This document shows, in pieces, positions 1 through 9,474 of a stretch of 64,000 nucleotides of DNA; position 1 is the stretch's first letter, and each line of letters begins with the position of its first letter. The DNA comes from Pseudeuparius sepicola. Its lineage: Eukaryota > Arthropoda > Insecta > Coleoptera > Anthribidae. A program made the translations under genes and the position numbers. The stretch covers positions 20,059,647 to 20,123,646 of the forward strand of contig OY987298.1 in NCBI GenBank assembly GCA_963920635.1, read 5' to 3'. Below the pieces are notes generated by a model. The model did no database searches and was not told where the DNA came from. It saw only the letters and a list, made by a program, of their open reading frames with translations.

Positions 1-25
1 GGGGAAGATGAGAAAATTTGCATTG

Positions 26-928
26 GCATTTCTTAAATTCAGCCTTTCCTAATTTGTAATGAAATTTATATAGTTTTTTGATAGACATATATCATATAAT
101 TGCTTTGAGATACTTATATTTACAAAATAACCTAAATCGTATAAAAAAACTGTATTACCTCGAATGTGCCAACAATAACATGTTTTTAAAATCCCGAAAC
201 AAAACAAGTTGCCTTTGGTAATGTATCTATTCCTATATGTATATCGTTGACCCTACATCTATTTAGCAACAGCCATCTCTGTATTTTAGTTGAAATTTTC
301 TCTTTTCACATTTTTCATTCCATCGTTTAATAATTCTACGACTTTTTTTTAGTTGAGAACACAAAATATTCTAACCCAAAGAGAAACACAATCATTATGA
401 AGAAATATTAGCTCCTTGAAGGAGCATCCTCCCTATAATACAAAAAGCACACTATCGTGATCAAAACCCTACTAAGCATGTTTATTCAAGAGCTGCCGTT
501 TTATCACAGGGGAGGCAACAGTGACATCATCATAAAGTTAACGGAATCAAAACCTTGTAGAACAGATTTTTGTATAGTTTTGTTATTTGTGGATTGTTTT
601 GTAGCATCGTGTGAGGTTAAGATCTCGTAGATTGAGAAGGGAATTAAATTATATTGTATTTTCATTTTCAGCATTTTGGCATTTTTCACTTTGAACAAAT
701 ACAAGCTAAACACAGCTTTCCAAAAACATCCGTTTTCGTGATGTAAGAAAATTTACTTGGAGGGGCAATATTTTCATGATGTCAAGACTTCAATCCAACG
801 ATATATAGGAATAGATACATTATGAAAGGCAACTTGTTTTGCATATTTATACAATATACAAGTGTATCAAAAAACTATCTTTTATATTATGGATTACAAA
901 ATAGGAAAGACTGAATATAAGAAATGCT
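26..928. repeat. Foldback (inverted-arm) repeat
   Basis: Outer arms at about 26-60 and 892-928 are inverted copies (GCATTTCTTA reads back from the other side). Inner arms at about 200-247 and 796-841 are also inverted, sharing CAAAACAAGTTGCC and a run of TATCTATTCCTATAT. The interior of about 550 bp has no gene I recognise. It is probably a non-autonomous DNA element. No target duplication could be fixed because the left end is close to the window edge. Confidence 0.55.
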
Positions 929-1145
929 GCTCACGGCTGTCATGTTTGACAGTTCTATGCCTCACCATATGATTTCCGGAGACAAAATACAATGGAAAAC
1001 CCATTGTTACAGTGCCTTCAAGAGACACTGTACACTAGCCATCAGCGCCATCTATATTCCAGAATATTAAGCTATAACCGTGAGAAGTCTTATAAATATG
1101 TCAGTCAACGAAATTACCTCGTTTCATTAATGTAGAACCAAATAA
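927..1145 (+). repeat. Dispersed repeat, copy 1 of a three-copy family
   Basis: The block beginning CTGCTCACGGCTGTCATG, followed by a CTCACCAT..TTCCGGAGACAAAATAC stretch and a GCGCCATCT stretch, recurs at about 6446-6870 and in part at 42536-42660. The remaining DNA to about 1440 shows no gene. It is the intron following exon 2 of the minus-strand proteinase gene. Confidence 0.5.
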
Positions 1146-1446
1146 AACCTTATTTGTATTAACGTGAGTCATCTATTCCTATATATCTATCGATTTGAGC
1201 TATCAATATATCATTGCTTAAATCAAACAAAATCTGCCTAGACCTATAACCTGCTAGCGAAAATAGGGCTATTATTACCATGTTATTAAGATAGGTGGGA
1301 TTATCACTGCTGATAAAAACACAGTTTATTGCATCGCTCAGTCAGTTTATGGCTTTATGTTCACTTGCGACACTGTATGTTTTCAGAATTTGGATGTTGA
1401 CACTGTTTTCCGTTTAATCCACTTTTCTTTTATCGTTTTATCTTAC

Positions 1447-1552
1447 CAAGCATAGAAAGGTTCATCAATTTCAGCGTAAGGGATGTGCAAAATTCCCTTA
1501 ACCGAATATGTGTTACTCCATACAGGTGCTTCTAAAGCTGGCTTGCCGCTCA
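1447..1552 (-). CDS. 26-29-p: 26-29 kDa cysteine proteinase, coding exon 2
   Basis: This exon encodes 34 full codons plus split codons at both ends. The reading VKGILHIPYAEIDEPFYAW matches the conserved propeptide-side N-terminal domain of insect 26-29 kDa proteinases (C1A papain-like lysosomal/secreted proteases), where a W..Y.VKG.L.IPYAEI.EPF.AWYD pattern is typical. The acceptor is preceded by a pyrimidine-rich GTTTTTGTTTTAG and the donor is TTG|GTAAGA. Phase matches exon 1 (one base carried in) and two bases are carried out, giving W. The next expected exon (YD..SRIDYYGG) was not found in positions 1-1440, so the rest of the gene lies outside the window. Confidence 0.8.
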
Positions 1553-1670
1553 CTAAAACAAAAACAAATTAGCACCTATAGGCTATAGGTGAATAATAAC
1601 AACCGAGATAACAACTATTATTGTACTTAACCTGTTGATAATTCGACAATATAAACAAAAACAAACATAC

Positions 1671-1719
1671 CTGCAGCCACCAAGAAGAAAAAGCTTGGGA
1701 ACAAAGCTTTTCTTCCCAT
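1671..1719 (-). CDS. 26-29-p: 26-29 kDa cysteine proteinase, first coding exon (start and signal peptide)
   Basis: ATG at 1719 (minus) starts MGRKALFPSFFFLVAA, a short positive N-terminus followed by a hydrophobic core, as expected for a signal peptide. The exon ends at GCTGCAG|GTATGT, a strong donor, leaving one base that joins TG of the next exon to make V. Upstream on the minus strand (about 1720-1800) is probable 5' UTR with an AT-rich TATA-like stretch near 1781-1795. The identification rests mainly on exon 2. In this family the product is a lysosomal or secreted papain-type protease whose catalytic domain would be encoded beyond the window edge. Confidence 0.7.
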
Positions 1720-2541
1720 TTTCAATTTTATAAAAGTTGATGAGCCGAACGCCAGCAGGCCAGTGGTTTCCGTGTTGAAATATATTATAAATAAACGTAT
1801 CAGCGGTTGTTCGTATCCGATATTTATTTTTGTAATTAAGAAATCACAAACCAAACAACCCCGTTTGACCTGCCGGTTGCCAGCCTGACCACAGATTATA
1901 GAAAGCACAAAATATATAGGTTAATAGAAAGAGCCTGACACAGCTGATTGTTCTGCAGGAAGGCAGTTTTGATGCTACTGCGGCCGGCAAGAGAGCTGGG
2001 TGATGCCCGAGATGCCCAAGAAGTACAATATGACGGCAGGCATACACACGCCAATCACTCCATATTACAATTTGATAATAGATTAAAGCAGGAGGCATAG
2101 TTCAATATTCTGAAGCATTGGTTTAAACCACAGAATAGGACAAGTTGCTTTTTTCTATGTAAAAACAGATATAATCACGATACAGTGTCGCAGATTATAA
2201 TAATATTATAACGTAGGTATAATGTATACCGAACCCCTAACCTACCAGTGCCTGACAGCCTGACACATTGCCTAAACCGGACACTGACACATGTTTTATT
2301 TAATTAAAAAATAAGCTAATTAGCTGAAATAAATCCATTCTATTGAAATGAACCTTATAGTGATGTAGGTACAAAAAATAAACGGCCCTCCTAAAATAAA
2401 CTGGACCGCCATTGGGCCCTACTCTCTCCACCAATTTTTAGACATCCGGAAAGGGGCACTGGCGCCCGCCCTGGATAGCCGTCATATTGTGTGCATTGTG
2501 TGCATTCTAGGGGAAAAGCGAAATTTGTGGTGGCAAGTAGG
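1720..2541. other. Gene-poor interval upstream of the proteinase gene
   Basis: This is probable 5' UTR and promoter DNA of the minus-strand proteinase gene, followed by AT-rich spacer. A TATA-like run lies at 1781-1795 (minus). The stretch 2220-2300 has several copies of a CCTGACA-type motif also found in the neighbouring pogo-like element. Open frames here show no recognisable domain. Confidence 0.35.
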
Positions 2542-2543
2542 TA

Positions 2544-2567
2544 AGGTAAGTGTACCAAAACCTGACA
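2544..2567 (+). repeat. Left terminal inverted repeat of the pogo-like element
   Basis: It starts AGGTAAGTGTACCAAAACC and matches the reverse complement of 6053-6076 with two differences. It is flanked outside by TA. Confidence 0.8.
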
Positions 2568-3218
2568 CTTTAAGAATATTGGAGGCAATTGTAAGTATTT
2601 CACACGAATATTTAACTTGCCATTGTTGTCATAAAACCATTTTAGGTAGAAAACAACTTCAACGTGCTGAAAAAATGCCAAACATTTAATAAAATGTTAT
2701 ATTTAAGTGTAAAATATTAACTTTTATTTCAAACCTACGCCTGCACCAAAAGCTGACAGTGTTTATCAACGGTGTTCCTAAAGCTGAATATGTTTGTTCT
2801 TAAACCTGATATAGGTTATTATATGTTGTTATCTATTAATTAATTATTGTTTTAATTGTTGTTTTTGCTTTAAATGAATAGATAATGTTTTTGCTTATTA
2901 TTTAGATGCTTACAAATTATTTTGGAACTTTTCCCACAAAGTTTTTTGATTTTTAGAGGGCAAGCATCATAACCATACCACGACGGTTCATGACAAATTT
3001 AGTAATAGGTAAGTAAGTAAAGGTAAGTAGTAGGTTAAGCAACTTAATAAATAAATTTAATTATTATTTCAGACACCTAATGTTTTTTTCAGGACTGTAC
3101 GAGTAATAATACACTACACACACAAATATTATTAAAACCTGTATTGTTATTTTTAAGAAACATTCTGTTACATTCGTTAATAAGTATTTCAAGAATATTT
3201 TATTAGACAAATATAAAT

Positions 3219-3563
3219 TTAAAAACTTTCTTTGTATTTTTTCATTTCTTTAATTTTGAAACACCCCCTTTGAACAGGTACTGGCTCTGAAATCAACTCA
3301 ACAATATCACCTGGGGCATAAAGGATTTCGTCTTTACATTTGGGCCATTTATATAAAAATGGACCACTAGCTTCATAAGCACTAACCATGTAACCTTCAT
3401 TAGAACTCTTTGTAACTTTGCCTGGATAATAGTTTGAATCATATTTAACAATAACATAACTATTTTCAACAATATCATTGAATACTTTTTTGCATCCTAC
3501 GTCACTGTTAGTTATTTTTTGCTCTTCTGAAACTGACGAGGCAAATTTAGCTCCAGGATTTTC
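3219..3563 (-). pseudogene. C-terminal domain of the transposase, cut off by an in-frame stop
   Basis: Reading on in the same frame beyond the TAA at 3564-3566 gives 114 more open codons to a TAA at 3219-3221. This tail has the pattern YVIVKYDSNYYPGKV, then YEASG, YKWPKCKDEILY and GDIVELI. That is the C-terminal module seen after the DDE domain in many insect pogo-like transposases. Its preservation means the stop is a point nonsense change, for example CAA to TAA, and not the natural end. Translation of this part would need read-through. Confidence 0.75.
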
Positions 3564-4858
3564 TTATTTAGCAAGATTGATTTCATTTCTATTTTCTTTG
3601 TTCTCCCTTAAGACATTACATTCTTCTGGAATTTTTTCTATAACTTCTGCTTCTTTATCAAAATTGATTTTATTTCTATTTTTTTTGTTTTCGCTTGTGA
3701 TATTACAGTCTTCTGGAGTTTTTTCAACATTTCTTATAATCTCTGCTTCATTATAAACATTTATTTTTGTATTTCCTTTGTTCTCGCTTATGACATTTTC
3801 TATCCCAGGTAATTCATATTCGTCTAGCTCCATGTCTATGTATTTTCTATTAATCTCAGTAAAAGTTTCGTCTTTTACCTGATGGGCTTGAGCTTCATCA
3901 TTTAAAACATAGTCTTTCCCAGTAATATTTTTTTCTGACAAGGAGTGTGTAATATCTATTAAATAATTCTCCATATTTTCGGCGGCATTAATCAATTCTT
4001 CGTCATTTAAGAAAGGAATACTTTCATCATTATCAGTGAGGTTCCATATCGGTTCATATTCACTACTTGATGCTGTTTCACCTTTATCTTCAGAACATGC
4101 TAATCTTTGTTCTTTCTCTAATTTAACTTTGTACCAAAAGTTAAAGAGAGACGTGTCTTCAACATTTCCTTGCCAAGATGGACCGGAATTTTTAAATAGT
4201 TTTAATTTATCTGGCTCAATTGAAGAGTCCATATAATTCAAAATTGTATAAATTTCTTGAACAGAAAATACTGGAACTGTGTTCTGACTGGCAACATCTT
4301 TACTTTGGGAAGAAAACTGTTTAATTTTAGAATAATCTACTGCATCGGCATTAAGAGGGCACAAACCACACACCCTAAAACCATTTTTCAAAGTTTCGCT
4401 TTGAATGTTTGATCTTAGAACGGAATTGAAGAGAGGGGCGAAATTCTCTCTTTTCAACTTAGCACCCCCATTTTCAATTCGCCATTTGTGTATTGCTTTC
4501 CGCCACGCTGTCTTAAGTGGATGAAATATAGCAACATCCATTGGCTGCAGTATGTGTGTGGAATTTGGGTATAAAGCGATAAGCTCAATTTTATTTTTGG
4601 TACAAAATTCACTTAATGGCAGAGTGAGGTGAGATGCGTGTCCATCAACAAATAATAAGATTGGAAAAGTATACTCATTTTCAACTAGCCATGGGTAAAA
4701 TGAGTTTGTGATGTACTCAAAAAATGTCTGAGAAGTCATCCAACCTGACTCTGATTTACCGAGGCAATATCCTTTAGGCAACATATGAACAACTGCCATT
4801 GGAATTCTTTCGTAAGGATAAATGGTCATGGGTGGAGCTATAGCACCAGCTGCATTTC
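3564..4858 (-). CDS. pogo/Tigger-like transposase, exon 2 (DDE domain)
   Basis: This exon continues GNAAGAIAPPMTIYPYERIP, the usual stretch after the first catalytic Asp. The second Asp is in LLFVDGHASH (about residue 286 of the joined protein) and the third in HILQPMDVAIFHPLK (about 322), with 35 residues between them. Downstream is an acidic, Asn/Lys-rich linker with three imperfect repeats of about 28 residues (ENK-N-KIN-..EAE..). The acceptor TTATTTTAG|GA at 4859-4860 joins exon 1 in phase. The frame then meets TAA at 3564-3566, after which the conserved tail is still readable. It would act in the nucleus, cutting at the element's inverted repeats. Family assignment is firm; activity is doubtful. 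Confidence 0.85.
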
Positions 4859-4918
4859 CTAAAATAAAGTTAGGACAGAATTATTAGAAGGCAACCTATT
4901 AGGAATAGAACTTTTTAC

Positions 4919-5561
4919 CGCATACAAGAGTTGTTAAGCATTCTTTTTCATCGTTAGCTATAAAGCTGTATACGGACTTTTGTCCTTTTCTAGCTAGTAC
5001 TGTTGATCCCTTAGGACTTAAAAAAAAAGCGGCTTCATCCGCATTGAACACTCGCGTAGGATCATTCGCAATTTTGAGCAAATCTTTGCTTTTGAAATAG
5101 TCGGTTACTTCTTTAAACCAGCTTCTGATATTTTGTTCAGAAACCTTCGCCCTTCCACTTGTTAAATTTTGGGTTATTCTCTCTGCAATCTCCGGGTGTC
5201 TTTTTAAAAAAAGCTCATACCAATGACGGCCAGGACGATTATTACTGAATTTAGAATCTCTCTTCAATTTCTTTAAAATCATTTCAATGCTATCAAGGAG
5301 TTGGGTTTTTGTGGCTGGAAAACCTGTATCTGATAGGTGCAGCATCCAACTGACCAAGGCAGTTTCTTCATTGGAAGACAAAACTGTAGGGGAACCTATT
5401 TTTCCTAGCTCTGGATATTTCCCAGTTTTTTTATAGTAAAGGGTAGTACGAGGAATGTTATATGTTTTTGATACCGTGGCTAATGGTATTCCATCTTTAA
5501 TATCCCTCATTGCATTTTTTAATGCTTCTTCAGAATAATTTTGAATTTTCTTGGGAGGCAT
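4919..5561 (-). CDS. pogo/Tigger-like transposase, exon 1 (HTH domains and first catalytic Asp)
   Basis: Start ATG at 5561 (MPPKKIQNYSEEALKNAM) fits the family's usual short basic start. Residues about 8-48 form a pipsqueak-type helix-turn-helix (AM.D...G..LA..SKTYNIPRTTLY.K). Residues about 60-130 form a CENP-B-type HTH, with LVSWMLHLSDTGFP and GRHWYELFLKRHPEI. The first catalytic Asp is D175 in VFNADEAAFFLSPKG. The exon ends TGC G|GTAAAAAG; the 60-bp intron (4859-4918) has a T-rich end. No frame damage is seen in this exon. Confidence 0.88.
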
Positions 5562-6076
5562 CTTTGGCTAAAAAGGTAGGTACATACAATATCAGGATTA
5601 GGAACAAGAATTATAATGTAACATTCTTAATGCTGACATTACTGTCAGGTTTAAGAAAAACGCAGATTTTTGAACCTAAACCTGACATGAGTTGTATTTT
5701 TTACAATTTTGAGGTTATAAAATTATTCTTACAAAATTTTAGTTATTTTAAACCTCCCTAATGATTGTACACATGCCACTTCAACAAAACTTTCAAAATA
5801 TTTAAAGAAATGTACTTACCAGGGACTCTAAGCCTTAAGAAATTGTTAACGAAAAATGACTTTCTTAAAGAAACAGAACACCTTGAATTTTAGGTTACAC
5901 TGAATTAAAATGTTTTAGCTTGAATGATTGGTTGCCTATGTCAGTGTCGACTAGAATATTGAAATAATAATTGCAGATGGTGGGTATAGACCCATCTATA
6001 TGAATAAGCTTGTTTTTGTTAAAAAAAAGAAACGTGTCAGCTTTTAGGACTATGTCAGGTTTTGGTGCACCTACCT

Positions 6077-7448
6077 TATATATAGTGGCAACACAAAATG
6101 ACATTTGACAATGGCCAACCCAGAGAAACTCCATTTCTCTGGGCCAACCACGGTTCGTGCATTTGACATTTGACAGCCAATGATGTGTGCTCTCAATATG
6201 GCCGACCTTTTGGTGGGACATATATATTTATGTAGGTGGGACAAATGGATTGTTTTGGAAAAGCAGTCCAGTTTATTTTACGAGGGCCGTGAGTATGCAA
6301 TACTTTTTCATAATATCAGAGAAGAGAAATATACTATATGTGTGTATTTAATAATAATAATTATGTTTTGTCTGTTGTGAATAACAGAAAACTGTAAATG
6401 GGCGTATCTCAGAAAATATCCTAGCGTTGACTGACGTATTAATATAAAGACTGCTCACGCACGGCTGTCATGTTTGACAGTTCTCTGGCTCACCATGCGC
6501 TTCCCGGAGACAATAGTATATTTCCTAACAAGTGCGGAAAGTGCCAATTTTCCGCACGCGATTGCAGTTGGCTGAACGACGCGTAGCGGAGTTCAGCCAA
6601 GAAATCGAGTGTGGAAAAGACACTTTCCGCAAGAGTTAGGAACACTATTTTTTCTACAAGCGTGCGGAAAAGTAAGACACTTTTCCGCAAGCATTTACTT
6701 TTCCGCACACATTTTAGTGCGGAAAAGTGACACTTTCTAAACTAAAATGTAGAAAAAATACTTACAATGCAAAATACATTGTTGACCATAGGCGCCATCT
6801 GCTTTCCAGAACATGAAATTATAGCCGTGAGAAAGTCTTATTAATACTTCAGTCAACTATCCTAGAGTGACAAAAATTATTGATACCCCAAATGGGCCTA
6901 ATTAAAGATAGGCCAAAGAAAGATTATGATCTTTGATAGGCCTATATTTGCGGCGTACTGAATTTTACATCATTGAGATAGGGCTTTATAATTTTCAGTG
7001 ACAAATTACGGGCCCTCCAAGTTGGAGATACGCCACTTTGCGAAGTCAAAGATATTCCCTAGTATTATAGTAGTTTGATAATGGCACTAACTTACAGAGA
7101 ATAAAAGAACTCTCCTAACTGTTCGCCTAGCTTAAGTTTAAAAAGGGTTTTAAATTTTAAATGGTGTTATTTGGTAGGTATCTACCTACATTTTTAATTT
7201 GGGACACGTCGGGGTCGGGCCTCAGGCCCGAACCGGCCCGAAAATTTTCGGCCCACCGGGCATTTGCCCGGTTGTCCCATCCAAACTTTAGCGCCTCACA
7301 CGGGAAGTCATACAAGAAATATAAATAATAGATGATAATCCCCGCCATCGATGATTTTGGGGTGGTCGCCATATTGAATTTAGTATGACGTCACTCATCA
7401 CCTTATCGTTTTATACTTGTCACTTTTGTTTGATATCCTTAACAGAAA
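6077..7448. other. Repeat-derived spacer between pogo element and foldback repeat
   Basis: It contains a second copy (about 6446-6870) of the dispersed repeat at 927-1145. That copy is split by an insert of about 250 bp at 6512-6760. The part 7190-7380 is GC-richer with CCCGG-type short repeats. The part 7340-7385 reads GTGGTCGCCATATTGAATTT..ATGACGTCA, resembling the units of the 122-bp array near 43.6 kb. No gene recognised. Confidence 0.4.
6512..6760. repeat. Insert rich in GTGCGGAAAAGTG palindromic motifs
   Basis: Relative to the copy at 927-1145, about 250 bp is inserted. The insert contains at least six copies of GTGCGGAAA or its reverse TTTCCGCAC, often facing each other around AGTGACACTTT. 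It behaves like a miniature DNA element with internal palindromes. Confidence 0.5.
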
Positions 7449-7820
7449 TATATACAGGGTGAGTTTTTTTTATGATCAGTATGGGGATCTCGGAAACTAG
7501 CGGAGATAGAAGGAAGGTTAAATGGGGAAAGAATTGTAGTTTTGTAGGCCCAATTTAATGCACCTTGTGGATTTTTGAAAAAGTCATGGCTTACTAGATA
7601 TTTTGAAAAAACGACATTTTGGCGACTTATTCTAATCCATCTAGCTTCGTTGTTCCTGATTTTAGACGAAAAGTGTAAATACAAAAGTTGGAGGGAATTG
7701 TGTTCCCAATGGTTATTCGGAAAAATAACGGAAATAACTATGGTTTCCATTTAAAAAAACACAAGTTTGTGCCATATCTCGAAAATGGCAGCTGTCGCGG
7801 AAAGTGAGACATGATAACCG
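7449..7820. repeat. TATACAGGGTG-type repeat, copy 1
   Basis: It starts TATACAGGGTGAG and is homologous to 37530-37862 over about 250 bp. The last 130 bp or so is in opposite orientation between the two copies (see findings). It has no coding content. Confidence 0.6.
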
Positions 7821-8102
7821 CATTGGAAGATGCAGATGGATCAATAGGTACCAAAAATTCTCCTGAGATGAGATGTTTATAAGAACTTTATTTGTGTTCC
7901 CTACTCACAATTATCACAAAAGCAACGTTATACAAAAAGACATAGGTACCTACCTATTATTTTGTGGATGCGGTTACAAAACTAAAACCTACAGGATATA
8001 TCCCAAATGATGTTTGCACTTACAGGGAGGTCAAAAAGTACAGGCTGGTCAAAATTTGTCGGTTTTAGGAGGTTTCTCCTTATTTCCCGACGCCGACGAG
8101 CG

Positions 8103-8235
8103 AACCGCATCCTGATAAAAACTCCCAAATACAAGCCAGCTATTACGTTTTTAGTGGTTCAAAAGCGACACCACACAAGATTGTTCCCCGTGGACAAGCG
8201 TGATTCCCAGGACAAAAACAACAATGTACCTGCAG
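8103..8235 (+). pseudogene. Argonaute PIWI-domain fragment, upstream exon
   Basis: The frame reads [20 protein letters not shown] followed by [16 protein letters not shown], the signature of the Argonaute PIWI domain just before the last catalytic region (typical [11 protein letters not shown] and N.PAG). It ends at GCA G|GTAAT, the usual donor position. Upstream of about 8103 no further Argonaute coding sequence is recognised, so the gene is truncated at its 5' side or the other exons are outside. The retained 76-bp intron shows this is a DNA-level copy and not a processed retrocopy. Confidence 0.75.
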
Positions 8236-8311
8236 GTAATTTACCCTATGAAAGTCTAAAGTGTACTTCCGCTGTTGCCATAAAACTATTGCTTATATTA
8301 TGTTTTCCTAG

Positions 8312-8773
8312 GTACCTACATGCTTTGACCACACTATAACGCACCCGTTCCTGCAGGATTTTTATCTCGTATCGCCCGCGAGCATCCAAGGGATCACGAA
8401 GCCGACAAAATACTGCACCCTCTACGATGACAGCGACTTGGACAAAGACACCATGGAGCAACTGATGTATTACCTGTGCCACTTGTTCACTAGGTGCAAC
8501 AGGTCAGTCAGCCACCCGGCCCCCACGTACTACGCGCATTTGGATGTCCAATTGTCCAATTTGAACAACAAAAATATGTTCTGCTCTGCAACCGCAAGTC
8601 AAAGAAAATATCTGCATATCTACACCAATGCTATACGTAAGAAAGTAAACAAAAACATGTCTTTACCGAAATCGAAAATATTCACAAACAAAAAGAAGAA
8701 ACGCGAAAAAACGAAAAACGCCCTGTATTATATCTCCCAAACGAATCGAGATATCGCAGGATGCGGTTTCTAG
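8312..8773 (+). pseudogene. Argonaute PIWI-domain fragment, last exon, with a frameshift near its start
   Basis: After the acceptor TGTTTTCCTAG|GT, the carried G gives GTYML, then the frame must shift by one base at about 8324-8327 (CTTTGAC) to read [20 protein letters not shown]. The main frame continues through a TKY.TLYDD stretch, YYLCHLFTRCNRSVSHPAP and TYYAHL. This is the Argonaute C-terminus, including the His of the catalytic DEDH set in YYAHL. Beyond YYAHL the sequence diverges from the usual AFRAR..YH tail into a Lys/Asn-rich stretch and stops at TAG 8771-8773. Argonautes bind small RNAs and slice targets. This copy lacks the N, PAZ and MID parts and is shifted, so it is most likely a pseudogene, or a very divergent gene if the extra T is a sequencing error. 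Confidence 0.72.
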
Positions 8774-9052
8774 TATTTAACTGTTCTAGAAAATTAAGCT
8801 TTGGACACCTTAGTTACTTTTTGTCTATCTCGTCGGAAAATAGAGGAGAAACCCCTTAAAACCGACCAATTTAGACCACCCTATACACAAAAGTAAAACT
8901 GTTTCGTCGCGAAAGAGTTACAATTAATGATATCGCGCAAAAAAATCATTTAAAATGTTGGTCAGAACTACCAATGATTCTTACCAGTTAACAGATTTAA
9001 AATATTTTAGAGGACAGTTTGTTGAAAAGTAGAATGAGGAAAATAATTGGTT

Positions 9053-9474
9053 ACGTTTAAGACTCCCAATCATACCAAGCGCTTTGATTGCAGCGCTTTC
9101 TAATTTCGTTTGCTAGCGCTAGCATTTCGTTAAACGGCTATTTTGACAGTAAAGCTAGCGCCCGAAATGTCGAGATATAAAAATAAAATAAGTTCAAACG
9201 CAGCCTCAAAAAAGTAAGTCACGAAATCGAAATTTTACAATGGCTTCCACCACACCAAAATAAAACAAAAAATAAAGCAAATAAAGGGAACTGACAGAAC
9301 AAAGTAAGGTTAGAATCTACCGCTTATAGCAATCGCGAGCGACCAAGCGCAAAATTTTTACGCTCGCTAATTTTGCAATCCGCTGAAATCCAGCGATACC
9401 GTTCAAAGGGCGCAAGCATCAATCATCAATCCGCTTGCAAGCGATTGCAATCGCTTTGTCGTCTTAAACGCACC
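9053..9474. mobile_element. Miniature element (hAT-like) in the duplicated segment
   Basis: The ends share CGTTTAAGAC (left) and GTCTTAAACG (right), continuing into AAGCGATTGCAATCGC-type inverted motifs. It is flanked by AATTGGTT and CATTGGTT, an 8-bp target duplication with one change. The homologous place near 15685-15695 (ATTATTGGTTTCAGTTT) lacks the element, so it behaves as an empty site. The interior is rich in GCGCTAGC-type palindromes and has no coding content. Confidence 0.6.

Larger units (their letters stand above)
2544..6076 (-). mobile_element. pogo/Tigger-superfamily DNA transposon, nearly complete
   Basis: The element is bounded by inverted repeats of 24 bp (2544-2567 and 6053-6076) that match at 22 positions. 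The shared core is CACCAAAACCTGACA on the right and TACCAAAACCTGACA on the left. Both sides are flanked by TA (2542-2543 and 6077-6078), the target duplication of the Tc1/mariner/pogo group. Copies of the AACCTGACA/AAAGCTGACA motif are scattered just inside both ends. These may be transposase-binding sites. The interior holds a transposase gene with one intron and a premature stop, so this copy is probably inactive. Length is about 3.5 kb. Confidence 0.85.
7905..9052 (+). repeat. Duplicated segment carrying an Argonaute fragment, copy 1
   Basis: About 1.15 kb here is homologous to about 14485-15700. Shared landmarks are ATCACAAAAGCAACGTTAT, GGTTACAAAACTAAA, TCAAAGAAAATATCT and TTTTTGTCTATCTCGTCGG. 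Copy 1 keeps the PIWI-coding part and copy 2 has lost it. Confidence 0.75.
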
